A stretch of 64,000 nt of DNA from Sulfolobus islandicus Y.N.15.51 (GTDB lineage: Archaea; Thermoproteota; Thermoprotei_A; Sulfolobales; Sulfolobaceae): the NCBI RefSeq assembly GCF_000022485.1, contig NC_012623.1:1700501-1764500 (forward strand). The letters run 5' to 3'. Positions 56,460 to 64,000 of the stretch are shown piece by piece; positions within the stretch are counted from its first letter, which is position 1; each line of letters opens with the position of its first letter. Under the pieces are notes generated by a model. The model was not told the DNA's origin. It searched no databases and saw nothing but the letters and a program-made list of their open reading frames with translations. The translations under genes were made by a program, and so were the position numbers.

Positions 56460-57674
56460 CGGTAGACCCAAAATCATATTAGAAAAAATATTTCTGATAG
56501 GATAATATCGAACTTATAAAAGATAAAGAAATTTATAAGAGTATAAAGAATTCAATTGAAGAAAGGGTTTAAGGTGAGGGAGATTGAGTATTACCACGTG
56601 AGTAAGTGAGATGGTAACACCCGGTCTCCCTCACCAAAATAACATTCAACAAATAGGATATAAATTACTTTCCATGCTGAACTTCAAGGGAAAGAAAGGG
56701 GAAGAGGTGGCGAGAACCCTCATCTCAGCGTGTCTATGGAACGATTCGGTGGAAAGCAAGTCGAGGGCGTATGGCGTGTCCCCACAGACCGTGAGGAATT
56801 ACGTGGAGGAGCAAGGGGTGGAAGTTATTGAGAAACTCTTGGAAAGCGCCAGGAAGATATCCTTGAAGGTACTGAAGGGAGTAAGGGAGATAGACGTCTC
56901 AATAGACTGGACAACCAAGACCTGGTACGGGAGACCGGTGGGAGGGCTCGGGAGTTCGGAGGAGGGAAACTCTTGGAACTACGCAACTGCGACGACAAAG
57001 TTTAATGGGAAAGTGCTCCTACTGGCCTTCGTCACTCAAGTCAAGGGGATGACTAAGGAAGAGATCGTGAAGGCCCTCGTGGAGCAAGTCGTCGCGATGG
57101 GGTTCAAGATAAGGTTGATAACTCTTGACGCTGGTTTCTACACTGTTGATGTGCTCAATTTCATTTCACAGTTTAAGTATATAGTTGCTGTGCCTGTTGG
57201 GGACGTTAAGGTTTATGAGGAGTTTGACGGGGATTACACAACTAATAGTAAGAGGCATAGGAGGGATGAGCAGGTCAAGTTCAGGCTTCTCGTGTACAGC
57301 AAGGAAAAAGTGAGGAGAAAGAGTCTTGTTTATTTTGCTAGGGCTACTAACCTAGACCTATCCAAGAGGGAAGTGTTGGATTTGTATAATAAGGTAAGGG
57401 GTCCCATAGAGACCTCTTATAGGAACATTAAGGCTTTTCTTCCATTCACCAGTTCCACCAAGTTTGTTTTCCGCACGTTGATCTTCGTGCTGGCCCTTGT
57501 ACTCTACTCCTTATATACCATATTCAAGGGGGAGGTGGGGAGAGAGGAGTTTAGATTATTATTAATTCTTTTATTTCCTGATTTATTCAATCCAGAGAAT
57601 TTTACATTTAATATAATTGAAACACTTATTTACACTATAGATTTATTTTTAAGGAGGTGATTTTGGGTCTACCG
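56460..57674 (+). mobile_element. ISH3-family IS, copy C (1215 bp, TSD AACA)
   Basis: Terminal repeats as in copy A/B (CGGTAGACCCAAAATCA at 56460, complement ending 57674). The flanks repeat AACA (56456-56459, 57675-57678). It lies in the tnpB 3' end of IS607 copy 2. Confidence 0.88.
56611..57660 (+). CDS. ISH3-family DDE transposase (copy C, intact)
   Basis: 349 residues beginning MVTPGLPHQNNIQQIGYKLL; DDE residues in VSIDWTTKTW, ITLDAGFYT and GPIETSYRN. The C-terminus (FPDLFNPENFTFNIIETLIY) matches copy A, not copy B. It appears fully active and could mobilise copies A and B in trans. Confidence 0.92.
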   Translation: MVTPGLPHQNNIQQIGYKLLSMLNFKGKKGEEVARTLISACLWNDSVESKSRAYGVSPQTVRNYVEEQGVEVIEKLLESARKISLKVLKGVREIDVSIDWTTKTWYGRPVGGLGSSEEGNSWNYATATTKFNGKVLLLAFVTQVKGMTKEEIVKALVEQVVAMGFKIRLITLDAGFYTVDVLNFISQFKYIVAVPVGDVKVYEEFDGDYTTNSKRHRRDEQVKFRLLVYSKEKVRRKSLVYFARATNLDLSKREVLDLYNKVRGPIETSYRNIKAFLPFTSSTKFVFRTLIFVLALVLYSLYTIFKGEVGREEFRLLLILLFPDLFNPENFTFNIIETLIYTIDLFLRR

Positions 57675-58801
57675 AACAGCACGGGGCTCACATCTCCAGC
57701 TCTCCTCGCTAAGTTGTACAGTGCAACTACATCCCTATGCCACTTTTCCTTCCCCTTCTCACAAACACCAACCCTTGGGGCATGGCCCCCATCGAGTTGG
57801 TAAACGATCTTCGCCCCATGAATTGGGCAAACAGTGGAAGTATAAGATGGGTTAACTAAGACTACGGGGACTCCAAACTCCCTAGCCTTCTCAATAATAG
57901 CATTCTTCATTGAGGAAAATGCAGATCTATAAATCCTCAACCTAAGCTGAGAGTCTTTCACGTCCTTTATCATATGCTCTGGAATTCTCCTTGGCAAGTC
58001 CTCTAAAACTATGACACTCCTACTTTCAAAAGCCTCTTTAACGATCAGCTTGGCTAATTTCCTCCTAATGTCTACTTTCTTATCCCTCTCCCTCAGCCTC
58101 TTTAACTTCCTCCTCACTTCCCTATCCTTAGTTGACTTACCAGTAGTTATTGCCTTCCTCCTATACTCATAGCCCAGAGTAATCCTCTTAGTGTTAGTCT
58201 CAAGCAATAAGGGTTTACTGTTGATGAGCACCGAGACCGAATTCTCGTTAAGGTCGACGGGAATAAACGCTTTAGGCTCATAAGGTTTAGGCTCATCCCT
58301 CTTAAAAATGACGTAGAACTCTACAACATTCCCCTTCATCAGCCTAAACCTGGCCTCACTCGCAATCAACCAACCCTTATTATAATATCTCCAGAAGATC
58401 TTAGGGAAGGTTGGTGAAATGAAAACCCTACTCCTCTTTGTGGAAATTGAAATCGTGTCGAGGCTGAACTTCCACAGATGATCGTCGAGGTGAATAGTAA
58501 CTCTCCTCACAGACGGTTTCTCAGTGTAACTCCTACCTCTCTTCTTCAACTTCTTAAAGCTATCCAACCTCTCGCTTGCGTCCTCACAAGCTGTGTAAAT
58601 ATAATGGGAGGGTAAGTCCTTATGTTTCTCCCTCTCAGTCTTGTAAACTCCAGCTTTAATCCTGGTGAAGGAGGTAGTTTTGTTTGACAGCCCATAATTT
58701 ATTGCCTCCTCTAGAACCTCTCTGTACTCCTTCTCGACCTCCTTAAGTGCTGAGTATGTAGAATAGTCAACCTTAACCCTTAACTTCACTGTCCTCTCCA
58801 C
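57635..58801 (-). pseudogene. TnpB of IS607 copy 2, truncated
   Basis: 388 codons but only those upstream of the ISH3 junction (about 57675) are TnpB; the last residues (GRPKITSLKINL) are read from ISH3. The catalytic Asp, Glu and Asp and the zinc ribbon are all still present (ending ..WHRDVVALYNLARRAGDVSP), so about 25 C-terminal residues are replaced. Several silent and conservative changes separate it from copy 1. Confidence 0.85.
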
Positions 58802-59414
58802 TTAACTCACCTATCAACTTTTTTACACCTTGAACTAGGAGTGTTTTCTTGTGACTCCTCATTCCGTAAATTTTCCCAGCGAATGAGGTAATGATGTAGA
58901 TTAAGTCCTCAACTAGCTCTTGTGCGTCATCTTTGGGCTCCTCACCGAAAACTACTTCAATCTTAACTCCCATGGTTGAGAAGAACTCTTCAATGTACTC
59001 GAAACAGAACCTTGTAAGTCTGTCTTTGTGTGTTATTAATACGATGTCGACACTCCTCCCCTCAACAAGTTTGAATAATTTAAGCAATCCTTTTCTTTGT
59101 GTGTTTAACCCGCTAGCTATATCTTTCAGTACTTCAACTACCTTGTAACCTTTTGCCGTTGCGTAATTTGTTAGGTAGTTTATTTGTCTTTCCAAGTCCT
59201 CTTTTTGATCGGTAGAGGAGACCCTAGCGTAAATTACAGCCCTCGTCTCTTCCCTCCTTTCTAAGTACTTCTTTATCTCGCTGTAAGGTATCCTATACTT
59301 CCCTCCTTCAGTTGTTACTACCCTTATTTTTCCTTCTCTAATCCACCGTAGGAGTGTTGAGTATGAGATGCTGAGTAGTTGGCAAGCCTCCTTAGGTCTC
59401 AGTAGTCTCTCCAC
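58773..59414 (-). CDS. tnpA: TnpA serine recombinase of IS607 copy 2 (intact)
   Basis: 213 residues, identical layout to copy 1: HTH (YSTLLRWIREGKIRVV), catalytic YARVSSTDQKEDLE. Differences from copy 1 seen at RFCFEYIEE versus RFGFEYIEE and YGMRSHKK versus YGMKSHKK. Could serve either copy in trans. Confidence 0.92.
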   Translation of the reverse strand: MERLLRPKEACQLLSISYSTLLRWIREGKIRVVTTEGGKYRIPYSEIKKYLERREETRAVIYARVSSTDQKEDLERQINYLTNYATAKGYKVVEVLKDIASGLNTQRKGLLKLFKLVEGRSVDIVLITHKDRLTRFCFEYIEEFFSTMGVKIEVVFGEEPKDDAQELVEDLIYIITSFAGKIYGMRSHKKTLLVQGVKKLIGELSGEDSEVKG

Positions 59415-59453
59415 AAAATTGGTTGATAATAAATAAATATAAAAAGATTTCTA

Positions 59454-61016
59454 TTAACGTGAGAAAGGATTCAGCCCTAACCATAGCGTGAAAAATGACT
59501 CAATAATTACTAAAAACGCCAATATAAGAGAGGCTTTAACGATTTTTCCTGCATCTAATCTCTCTGGTTTCATGGAGTATCTTACATTATCAGTTGCAAT
59601 GGACATTGTAACAAAATCATTAAGAAACAGTAATAATATCACATCAAAAGGTGTGGTTACGAAAAATCTAACTATGAAAAATGACAAAGTTAAGAATATT
59701 ACAACTTGCAAAGTTTTAATTATCTTATTTAAAGTATATGTTAATATTCTCTGATAAATCCTTCTCCCAGTTTTAATAGCCTCTACTATATCCGTTAGTC
59801 CTTCATGAGTCAAAACTATACTAGCTGAGGCTTTAGCTACATCAGTCGCATTAGCCACCGCTATGCCTACTTCTGCTTGCTTTAAAGCAGGGGCGTCATT
59901 TACACCATCTCCTGTCATTCCCACATAATGACCTCCATCTTGTAGGGTTTTAACTATAAAGTATTTATCCTCAGGGAAAACCTCTGCAAAAACATCACAT
60001 TCCTCTATCTTCTTAATCCTATCCTTTTCCTCCAACTGCTTTATAGTGTTGATATCGCATATTACATTTCCTATATCTACTTGCCTAGCTATCTCCCCTG
60101 CTATTAATACGTTATCTCCAGTAACCATTTTCGGCTTAACGTTTAACTTCTTTATTTCATTAATGAATTCTCTACTATCCTTTCTTGGCCTATCGTAAAG
60201 CGGAAGTATGCCCACGAGTTTTAATTTTCCTTCTTTATCTCCTATGGCGACTGATATGGTCCTATATCCCTTCTTAGATAACTTCTCTAAAATGCTATGA
60301 TATTTCTGAATGTCTAGAATTTCTGACATTTGGGCAATTACCTGTGGAGCTCCTTTAACTACCCTTATTATTTTTCCGTTAATGTTTACTATGGCTTCGG
60401 TTCTTTTAGTTGAAGGATCAAATGGTTTAAATTCTATTCTCTCATATTTCTCTGGGGCTATGTTATTTTCCCTTAAGCACATAATTACTGCAGTATCTAT
60501 GGGATCATGACTTGCCTCATCTGAAGCCATATAGGCGAATTTTACAACATCCTCCTTAGTAAACCCATTAAAGGGAATCGGATCCCCCACTCTCATTCTG
60601 TTCTCGGTTATAGTTCCAGTTTTATCCAGATTTAACACGTCCATAGATGCAATATCTTCAGCTGCAGTTAGCCTAGTTACTAATATCCCCTTCTTCGAAA
60701 GCTCTAAACTTCCTAATGCCATAGCTATCGTAAACGTTGCAGGTAAGGCTAATGGAACTGATGCTATTAACACAATGAGAGAAAAGGGTAAGATCTCAGA
60801 TAAACTTACTTTAAGCAGAAGAGAATAAATGAAAAGTGTAATGACTAAAGATACATCAAATAACATGAGGTACTTAACTATATTTAAAATAAGTTTTTCT
60901 AGGTGTGATTGTGCTCTTGCGGTCTGAACTAATTCCGTAGTTTTCCCGAAATACGTCTTCTCTCCAGTTGCAATAACTATTGCCGATGCCTCTCCTCTCT
61001 TTACTATAGATAATGA
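59454..61016 (-). pseudogene. H+-type P-ATPase (PMA1-like), both ends missing
   Basis: Open from 61016 (no start; TAG precedes) with [20 protein letters not shown], the actuator end, then the phosphorylation site [17 protein letters not shown] (about 60610), [12 protein letters not shown] and [20 protein letters not shown]. This is the plasma-membrane proton pump group. The first ~190 residues are gone, and the C-terminus ends in ..[10 protein letters not shown] read into IS607 copy 2. The internal ATG 60866 does not restore a working enzyme. Confidence 0.85.
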
Positions 61017-61329
61017 CTAGCTAAATTAATTTTGCGATTTTATGGAAATTTACTTTTATTAATTATTGAGAAAAAAGAAATATCAATAGTATATAACTGA
61101 GATAACTGTAAATATTTCTCAGTATTTTTCATTAAATTTTATTATATCAAATAAGAATTTATGTATGTGTTAAATTCACTATTAAGATTAGAGTCTATGG
61201 TGACTAAATGGAAACTAGATCGAATTAAAAAGTTTGAGTATAATACTTTTTATATAAAATAAGTTTTATACTATTTTATAAAATTCACTATAATTAAGTT
61301 TAAATACTAGTATAACATAATTAATTACA
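61017..61329. other. Intergenic region with promoter of the XdhC-YHS gene
   Basis: AT-rich, no gene. AAGTTTAAATACTAG (61296-61308) lies about 28 bases before ATG 61330, a clear TATA for a leaderless transcript. Confidence 0.5.
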
Positions 61330-62199
61330 ATGGGAGTTGAGAGAGTAAGTTATCTTTTTCATGATTTAGAGTTTGTAAATAGAGTTAAGGAATTAATTGA
61401 AAATGAAGAAAGTTTTGCTATAGTCGAGATCGTAAAAACTGAAGGACCTAGTGCTTTGAAAGCAGGCAATAAGCTAGTTATAAGAAGTGATGGATCATTT
61501 GAAGGATGGATAGGTGGTTTCTGTACTAAGGATGAGATAATAAAGCATTCTTTAGAAGCTATAGAGGAGGGATTAACTAAGTTTTTATACCTGAAGACCT
61601 GCCATGGAGGTTCCATATATTTATACATAGAGCCCATACTTCCTAAGAGAAAGTTAATAGTAATTGGGAATAATCCTATAACTTATTATATTAAGAGAAT
61701 AGGGGAGAATATAGGTTTTAATGTAATGAAAGTCAGTGAACCTAAGGAAATTGAGAAAATAAAAATAAATAAGAATACATTCGTTATTATAGCCACAATG
61801 GGAGAGAGGGATCATGAATTCGCTGAAGCTATGCTGCCTAGTGATGTCAGATATATAGGGATTGTAGCTAGTAAGAAAAGGGGTGATGATATACTATCTT
61901 ATTTACGTAATAAGGGATACTCAGATGACTTAATTTCTAAGATTAAGGTTCCAGCGGGTATAAATATAAACGCAGTTTCTCCAGAAGAAATAGCATTAAG
62001 CATTATTGCTGAGATAATTAAGGTTTCTAGAGAGGCTAAAGCTAAGGAGGTTACTGAGGAGGAGATAGATCCAGTATGTGGAATGAGGGTATTGAAATCG
62101 TCTCCTTATTACTCCACTTTTGATAATAGAGTATATTATTTCTGTAGTAAATACTGTAAAGAAAAATTTGATTCTAATCCTCAAATATATTTTAAATAA
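61330..62199 (+). CDS. XdhC-family Mo-cofactor insertion protein fused to YHS/TRASH domain
   Basis: 289 residues. Residues 20-90 XdhC N-terminal domain (FAIVEIVKTEGPSALKAGNK, GGFCTKDEIIKHS), 100-225 Rossmann domain ending KVPAGININAVSPEEIALSI, then 245-289 a YHS/TRASH metal site: EEIDPVCGMRVLKS and VYYFCSKYCKEKFDSNPQIY. XdhC relatives sulfurate and deliver Mo cofactor; the extra YHS domain binds soft metals. It leads the Mo-hydroxylase genes. Note the parallel with the TRASH protein at 28.3 kb. Confidence 0.85.
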   Translation: MGVERVSYLFHDLEFVNRVKELIENEESFAIVEIVKTEGPSALKAGNKLVIRSDGSFEGWIGGFCTKDEIIKHSLEAIEEGLTKFLYLKTCHGGSIYLYIEPILPKRKLIVIGNNPITYYIKRIGENIGFNVMKVSEPKEIEKIKINKNTFVIIATMGERDHEFAEAMLPSDVRYIGIVASKKRGDDILSYLRNKGYSDDLISKIKVPAGININAVSPEEIALSIIAEIIKVSREAKAKEVTEEEIDPVCGMRVLKSSPYYSTFDNRVYYFCSKYCKEKFDSNPQIYFK

Positions 62200-62259
62200 T
62201 GAAATATGCATGATTAGATATAATTAGATTTTTTATAGCTGAAATCTAAAGTAGAATTA

Positions 62260-63147
62260 GTGAGTTTAGTGTATCCAGCTCCTTTTGAATATTTCGCTCC
62301 CACCAGTCTTAAAGAAGCATTGGAACTTCTGTCAAAATATGGGGATGAGGCCAAGATTCTAGCGGGAGGTCAGAGTTTAATTATTTCAATGAAGTTAAGA
62401 ATAATTTCGCCAAAATATATTATAGATATAAATAATATACCGAATTTATCTTATATTAACGAATCCGAAGGATATTTGAGACTTGGTGCATTAACTAGAT
62501 ATTCTGATTTAGAGTACTCAGATTTGATAAAGTCGAAGTATCCTTTACTTTACGAATCCGTAAAACACTTAGCTGATCCAATAGTTAGGAATTGGGGAAC
62601 TGTTGGAGGGAACGTTTGTTATAATCATCCTGGCAATAATTTACCTGCTGTGATGTTAGCCTATAATGCAGAGTTCGTAGCAACTAGCTTATCTGGAAGT
62701 AGGGTTATTAAGGCGACAGACTTCTTTTTAGGTCCATTTCAAACTGCATTAAGACAAGACGAAATATTAACGGAAATAAGAATCCCCATACCTAAGCCCA
62801 GAAATGGGGGACATTATATTAAGCTTGAGAGGAGAGTAGGAGATTTCGCTATCATTTCCACAGCAGTTAACTTATCGTTAGACTATGATGGTACTGTTAG
62901 GGAGGCTGGAATTGGAATTGGAGGTGCAAGTAATAACCCTGTTAAAGTGACTAAGGCTGAGGAGTCGTTAGTGGGCAATAAGATAAATGATAATTTAATT
63001 AAGGAAGTAGGGAAAATAGTGACTGATGTTATAAAGCCAGTTGAGGAACCCTTTGGACCTCCGGCTGATTATAAGAAAGCCATGGCTGGAGTAGTTACTA
63101 TTAGGGCAATTAAACAAGCGATAAAAAGGGCTTTAGGTGGTGTTTAA
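62260..63147 (+). CDS. cutB: Mo-hydroxylase medium (FAD) subunit, CoxM/CutB type
   Basis: 295 residues from GTG 62260. [20 protein letters not shown] and [14 protein letters not shown], then [20 protein letters not shown], are the FAD-binding signatures of the family. In Sulfolobales this subunit serves glyceraldehyde oxidoreductase. A TTTTTTATAGC box is about 25 bases upstream, so the subunit genes may have their own promoter. Overlaps the next gene by 11 bases. Confidence 0.88.
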   Translation: MSLVYPAPFEYFAPTSLKEALELLSKYGDEAKILAGGQSLIISMKLRIISPKYIIDINNIPNLSYINESEGYLRLGALTRYSDLEYSDLIKSKYPLLYESVKHLADPIVRNWGTVGGNVCYNHPGNNLPAVMLAYNAEFVATSLSGSRVIKATDFFLGPFQTALRQDEILTEIRIPIPKPRNGGHYIKLERRVGDFAIISTAVNLSLDYDGTVREAGIGIGGASNNPVKVTKAEESLVGNKINDNLIKEVGKIVTDVIKPVEEPFGPPADYKKAMAGVVTIRAIKQAIKRALGGV

Positions 63148-63631
63148 TATGGTTCAGAAAGTTCACGTTAAAATAGTCATTAATGATAAACCTTATGAAG
63201 CTGATATAGAACCAAGACTACTTTTAGTTCATTTCATTAGGGATATAGCTGGGCTAACTGGAACACATATAGGGTGCGATACTACTAATTGTGGTGCATG
63301 TACTGTGATTTTAGATGGCAAAGCTGTAAAATCGTGCACAATGTTTGCCGTCCAAGCTAACGGTAAGGAAATAATTACCATAGAGGGATTAGCTAAGGAT
63401 GGGAAATTACATCCGATTCAAGAAGGGTTCTGGGTTAAGCACGGACTGCAATGCGGCTATTGTACTCCAGGAATGATAATGGCAGCTTATCAATTACTTA
63501 AGAGGAATCCTAATCCTACTGAAGAGGAGATTAGATGGGGGATTTCTGGTAATTTATGTAGGTGCACAGGTTATCAGAATATCGTAGAGGCAATTAAGTA
63601 CGCAGCGGAGAAAATGAGGGGGATGAGTTAA
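63137..63631 (+). CDS. cutC: Mo-hydroxylase small (2Fe-2S) subunit, CoxS/CutC type
   Basis: 164 residues. Plant-ferredoxin cluster cysteines in [20 protein letters not shown] plus KSC, and the second cluster in [16 protein letters not shown] and [18 protein letters not shown]. Carries electrons from Mo to FAD. Translation start at ATG 63137 or the ATG 9 bases later. Confidence 0.9.
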   Translation: MVFNMVQKVHVKIVINDKPYEADIEPRLLLVHFIRDIAGLTGTHIGCDTTNCGACTVILDGKAVKSCTMFAVQANGKEIITIEGLAKDGKLHPIQEGFWVKHGLQCGYCTPGMIMAAYQLLKRNPNPTEEEIRWGISGNLCRCTGYQNIVEAIKYAAEKMRGMS

Positions 63632-64000
63632 ATGGCCGTAGAGGAGACATTACCTCCCGTAGGAGTTCACGGGATGGGGCATAAGATAAGGCGTAAAGAA
63701 GACATGAGATTTTTAGTAGGTAAGGGGACGTATGTAGATGACATAAAATTACCTAACATGGTTTACTTAGCATTCGTGAGGAGTCCTTATGCTCACGCTA
63801 GGATAAAGAGGATAAACGTGGAAAAGGCCAAATCCATACCTGGAGTAATTGATATAATTACGGGAGAAGAGCTGGAAAAAGCAGGACTAGCGTGGATACC
63901 AACATTAATGGGAGATAAAATGATGGTTTTACCAACGGAAAAAGTTGTCTTTCAAGGACAAGAAGTAGTAGCTGTGATAGCAGAGGATAAATATGCGGCG
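63632..64000 (+). CDS. cutA: Mo-hydroxylase large subunit (CoxL/CutA type), start only
   Basis: Starts directly after the small-subunit stop (TAAATG). 123 codons are visible: MAVEETLPPVGVHGMGHKIR, RKEDMRFLVGKGTYVDDIKL, NMVYLAFVRSPYAHARIKRI, the N-terminal aldehyde-oxidase/xanthine-dehydrogenase domain. Catalyses oxidation of an aldehyde or CO at a Mo cofactor; in Sulfolobales most such enzymes are aldehyde oxidoreductases. Continues beyond the window. Confidence 0.88.
   Translation, partial: MAVEETLPPVGVHGMGHKIRRKEDMRFLVGKGTYVDDIKLPNMVYLAFVRSPYAHARIKRINVEKAKSIPGVIDIITGEELEKAGLAWIPTLMGDKMMVLPTEKVVFQGQEVVAVIAEDKYAA

Larger units (their letters stand above)
56339..59474 (-). mobile_element. IS607-family element, copy 2, split by ISH3 copy C
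   Basis: Ends as in copy 1 (AACCGTTTGTCCC at 56339, ..GGATTCAG at 59474). Minus the ISH3 copy it is about 1.92 kb. It interrupts a P-type ATPase gene. Its stem (GTCCCTACACT/AGTGTAGGGAC) is kept, while the tnpB 3' end is broken. Confidence 0.88.

Overview
The window looks like a chromosomal segment of a thermoacidophilic crenarchaeon of the Sulfolobales, most like Saccharolobus/Sulfolobus (S. solfataricus-like; I cannot fix the species or strain). The reasons are AT-rich DNA, short TATA boxes about 25 bases before leaderless ATG/GTG starts, the thiosulfate:quinone oxidoreductase pair DoxD/DoxA, a CbsA/CbsB-type cytochrome b558/566 pair, a rusticyanin-like cupredoxin, the inactivated polymerase PolB2, aldehyde-oxidoreductase (Mo-hydroxylase) genes and a very heavy load of ISC-type insertion sequences.

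Layout. 0-6.2 kb: 5'-part of a hydantoinase A gene, then a nested transposon pile: an IS110 element split by an ISH3-family element, next to an older ISH3-like element split by a second IS110 element, ending in a 36-codon stump of an MFS transporter. 6.2-9.8 kb: frameshifted metallo-beta-lactamase, RelE-type toxin, TnpB debris, a hemerythrin. 9.8-23.6 kb: mostly intact metabolic genes (ADP-forming acyl-CoA synthetase, DUF981 protein, APC permease, PD-(D/E)XK-like coiled-coil protein, methyltransferase, metallopeptidase, amidohydrolase, DUF2249-cupin, cupredoxin, hemerythrin) with an ABC-type permease killed by an ISH3 insertion. 23.6-26.8 kb: IS1, a second transposase fragment, and IS256 split by IS5. 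26.8-31.7 kb: a small metal/redox cluster (thioredoxin, MerT-like membrane protein, HMA protein, TRASH protein), an HEPN/MNT toxin-antitoxin pair, a decayed IS630, a SufT/MIP18 protein and a universal stress protein. 31.9-43.8 kb: complete IS1, dipeptidase/MFS pair, a KaiC-like gene fused head-to-head to an undecaprenyl-diphosphatase fragment, HtpX, GATase, doxDA, EamA transporter, SF2 helicase and three small unknown genes. 43.9-46.5 kb: the PolB2 operon with a RecA-fold partner lacking a Walker A motif and a likely damage-response promoter. 47-61 kb: two IS607 elements (serine recombinase TnpA plus TnpB), PaREP1, glycosyltransferase, APC permease, XdhC-like protein, cbsAB and a doubly truncated P-type ATPase. 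61.3-64 kb: XdhC-YHS fusion followed by medium, small and (partial) large subunits of a molybdenum hydroxylase.

How it fits together. Energy metabolism genes (doxDA, cbsAB, cupredoxin) suggest sulfur-linked aerobic respiration; the Mo-hydroxylase genes resemble the glyceraldehyde oxidoreductase of Sulfolobales. The strongest overall signal is genome plasticity by transposons of which two families (IS110 with bridge-RNA-like structured ends, IS607/TnpB with omega-RNA-like ends) are known to be RNA-guided. A second pattern is that many otherwise good genes are broken by one missing base in a short homopolymer, which may be sequencing error rather than biology. No CRISPR array and no tRNA or rRNA gene was seen.
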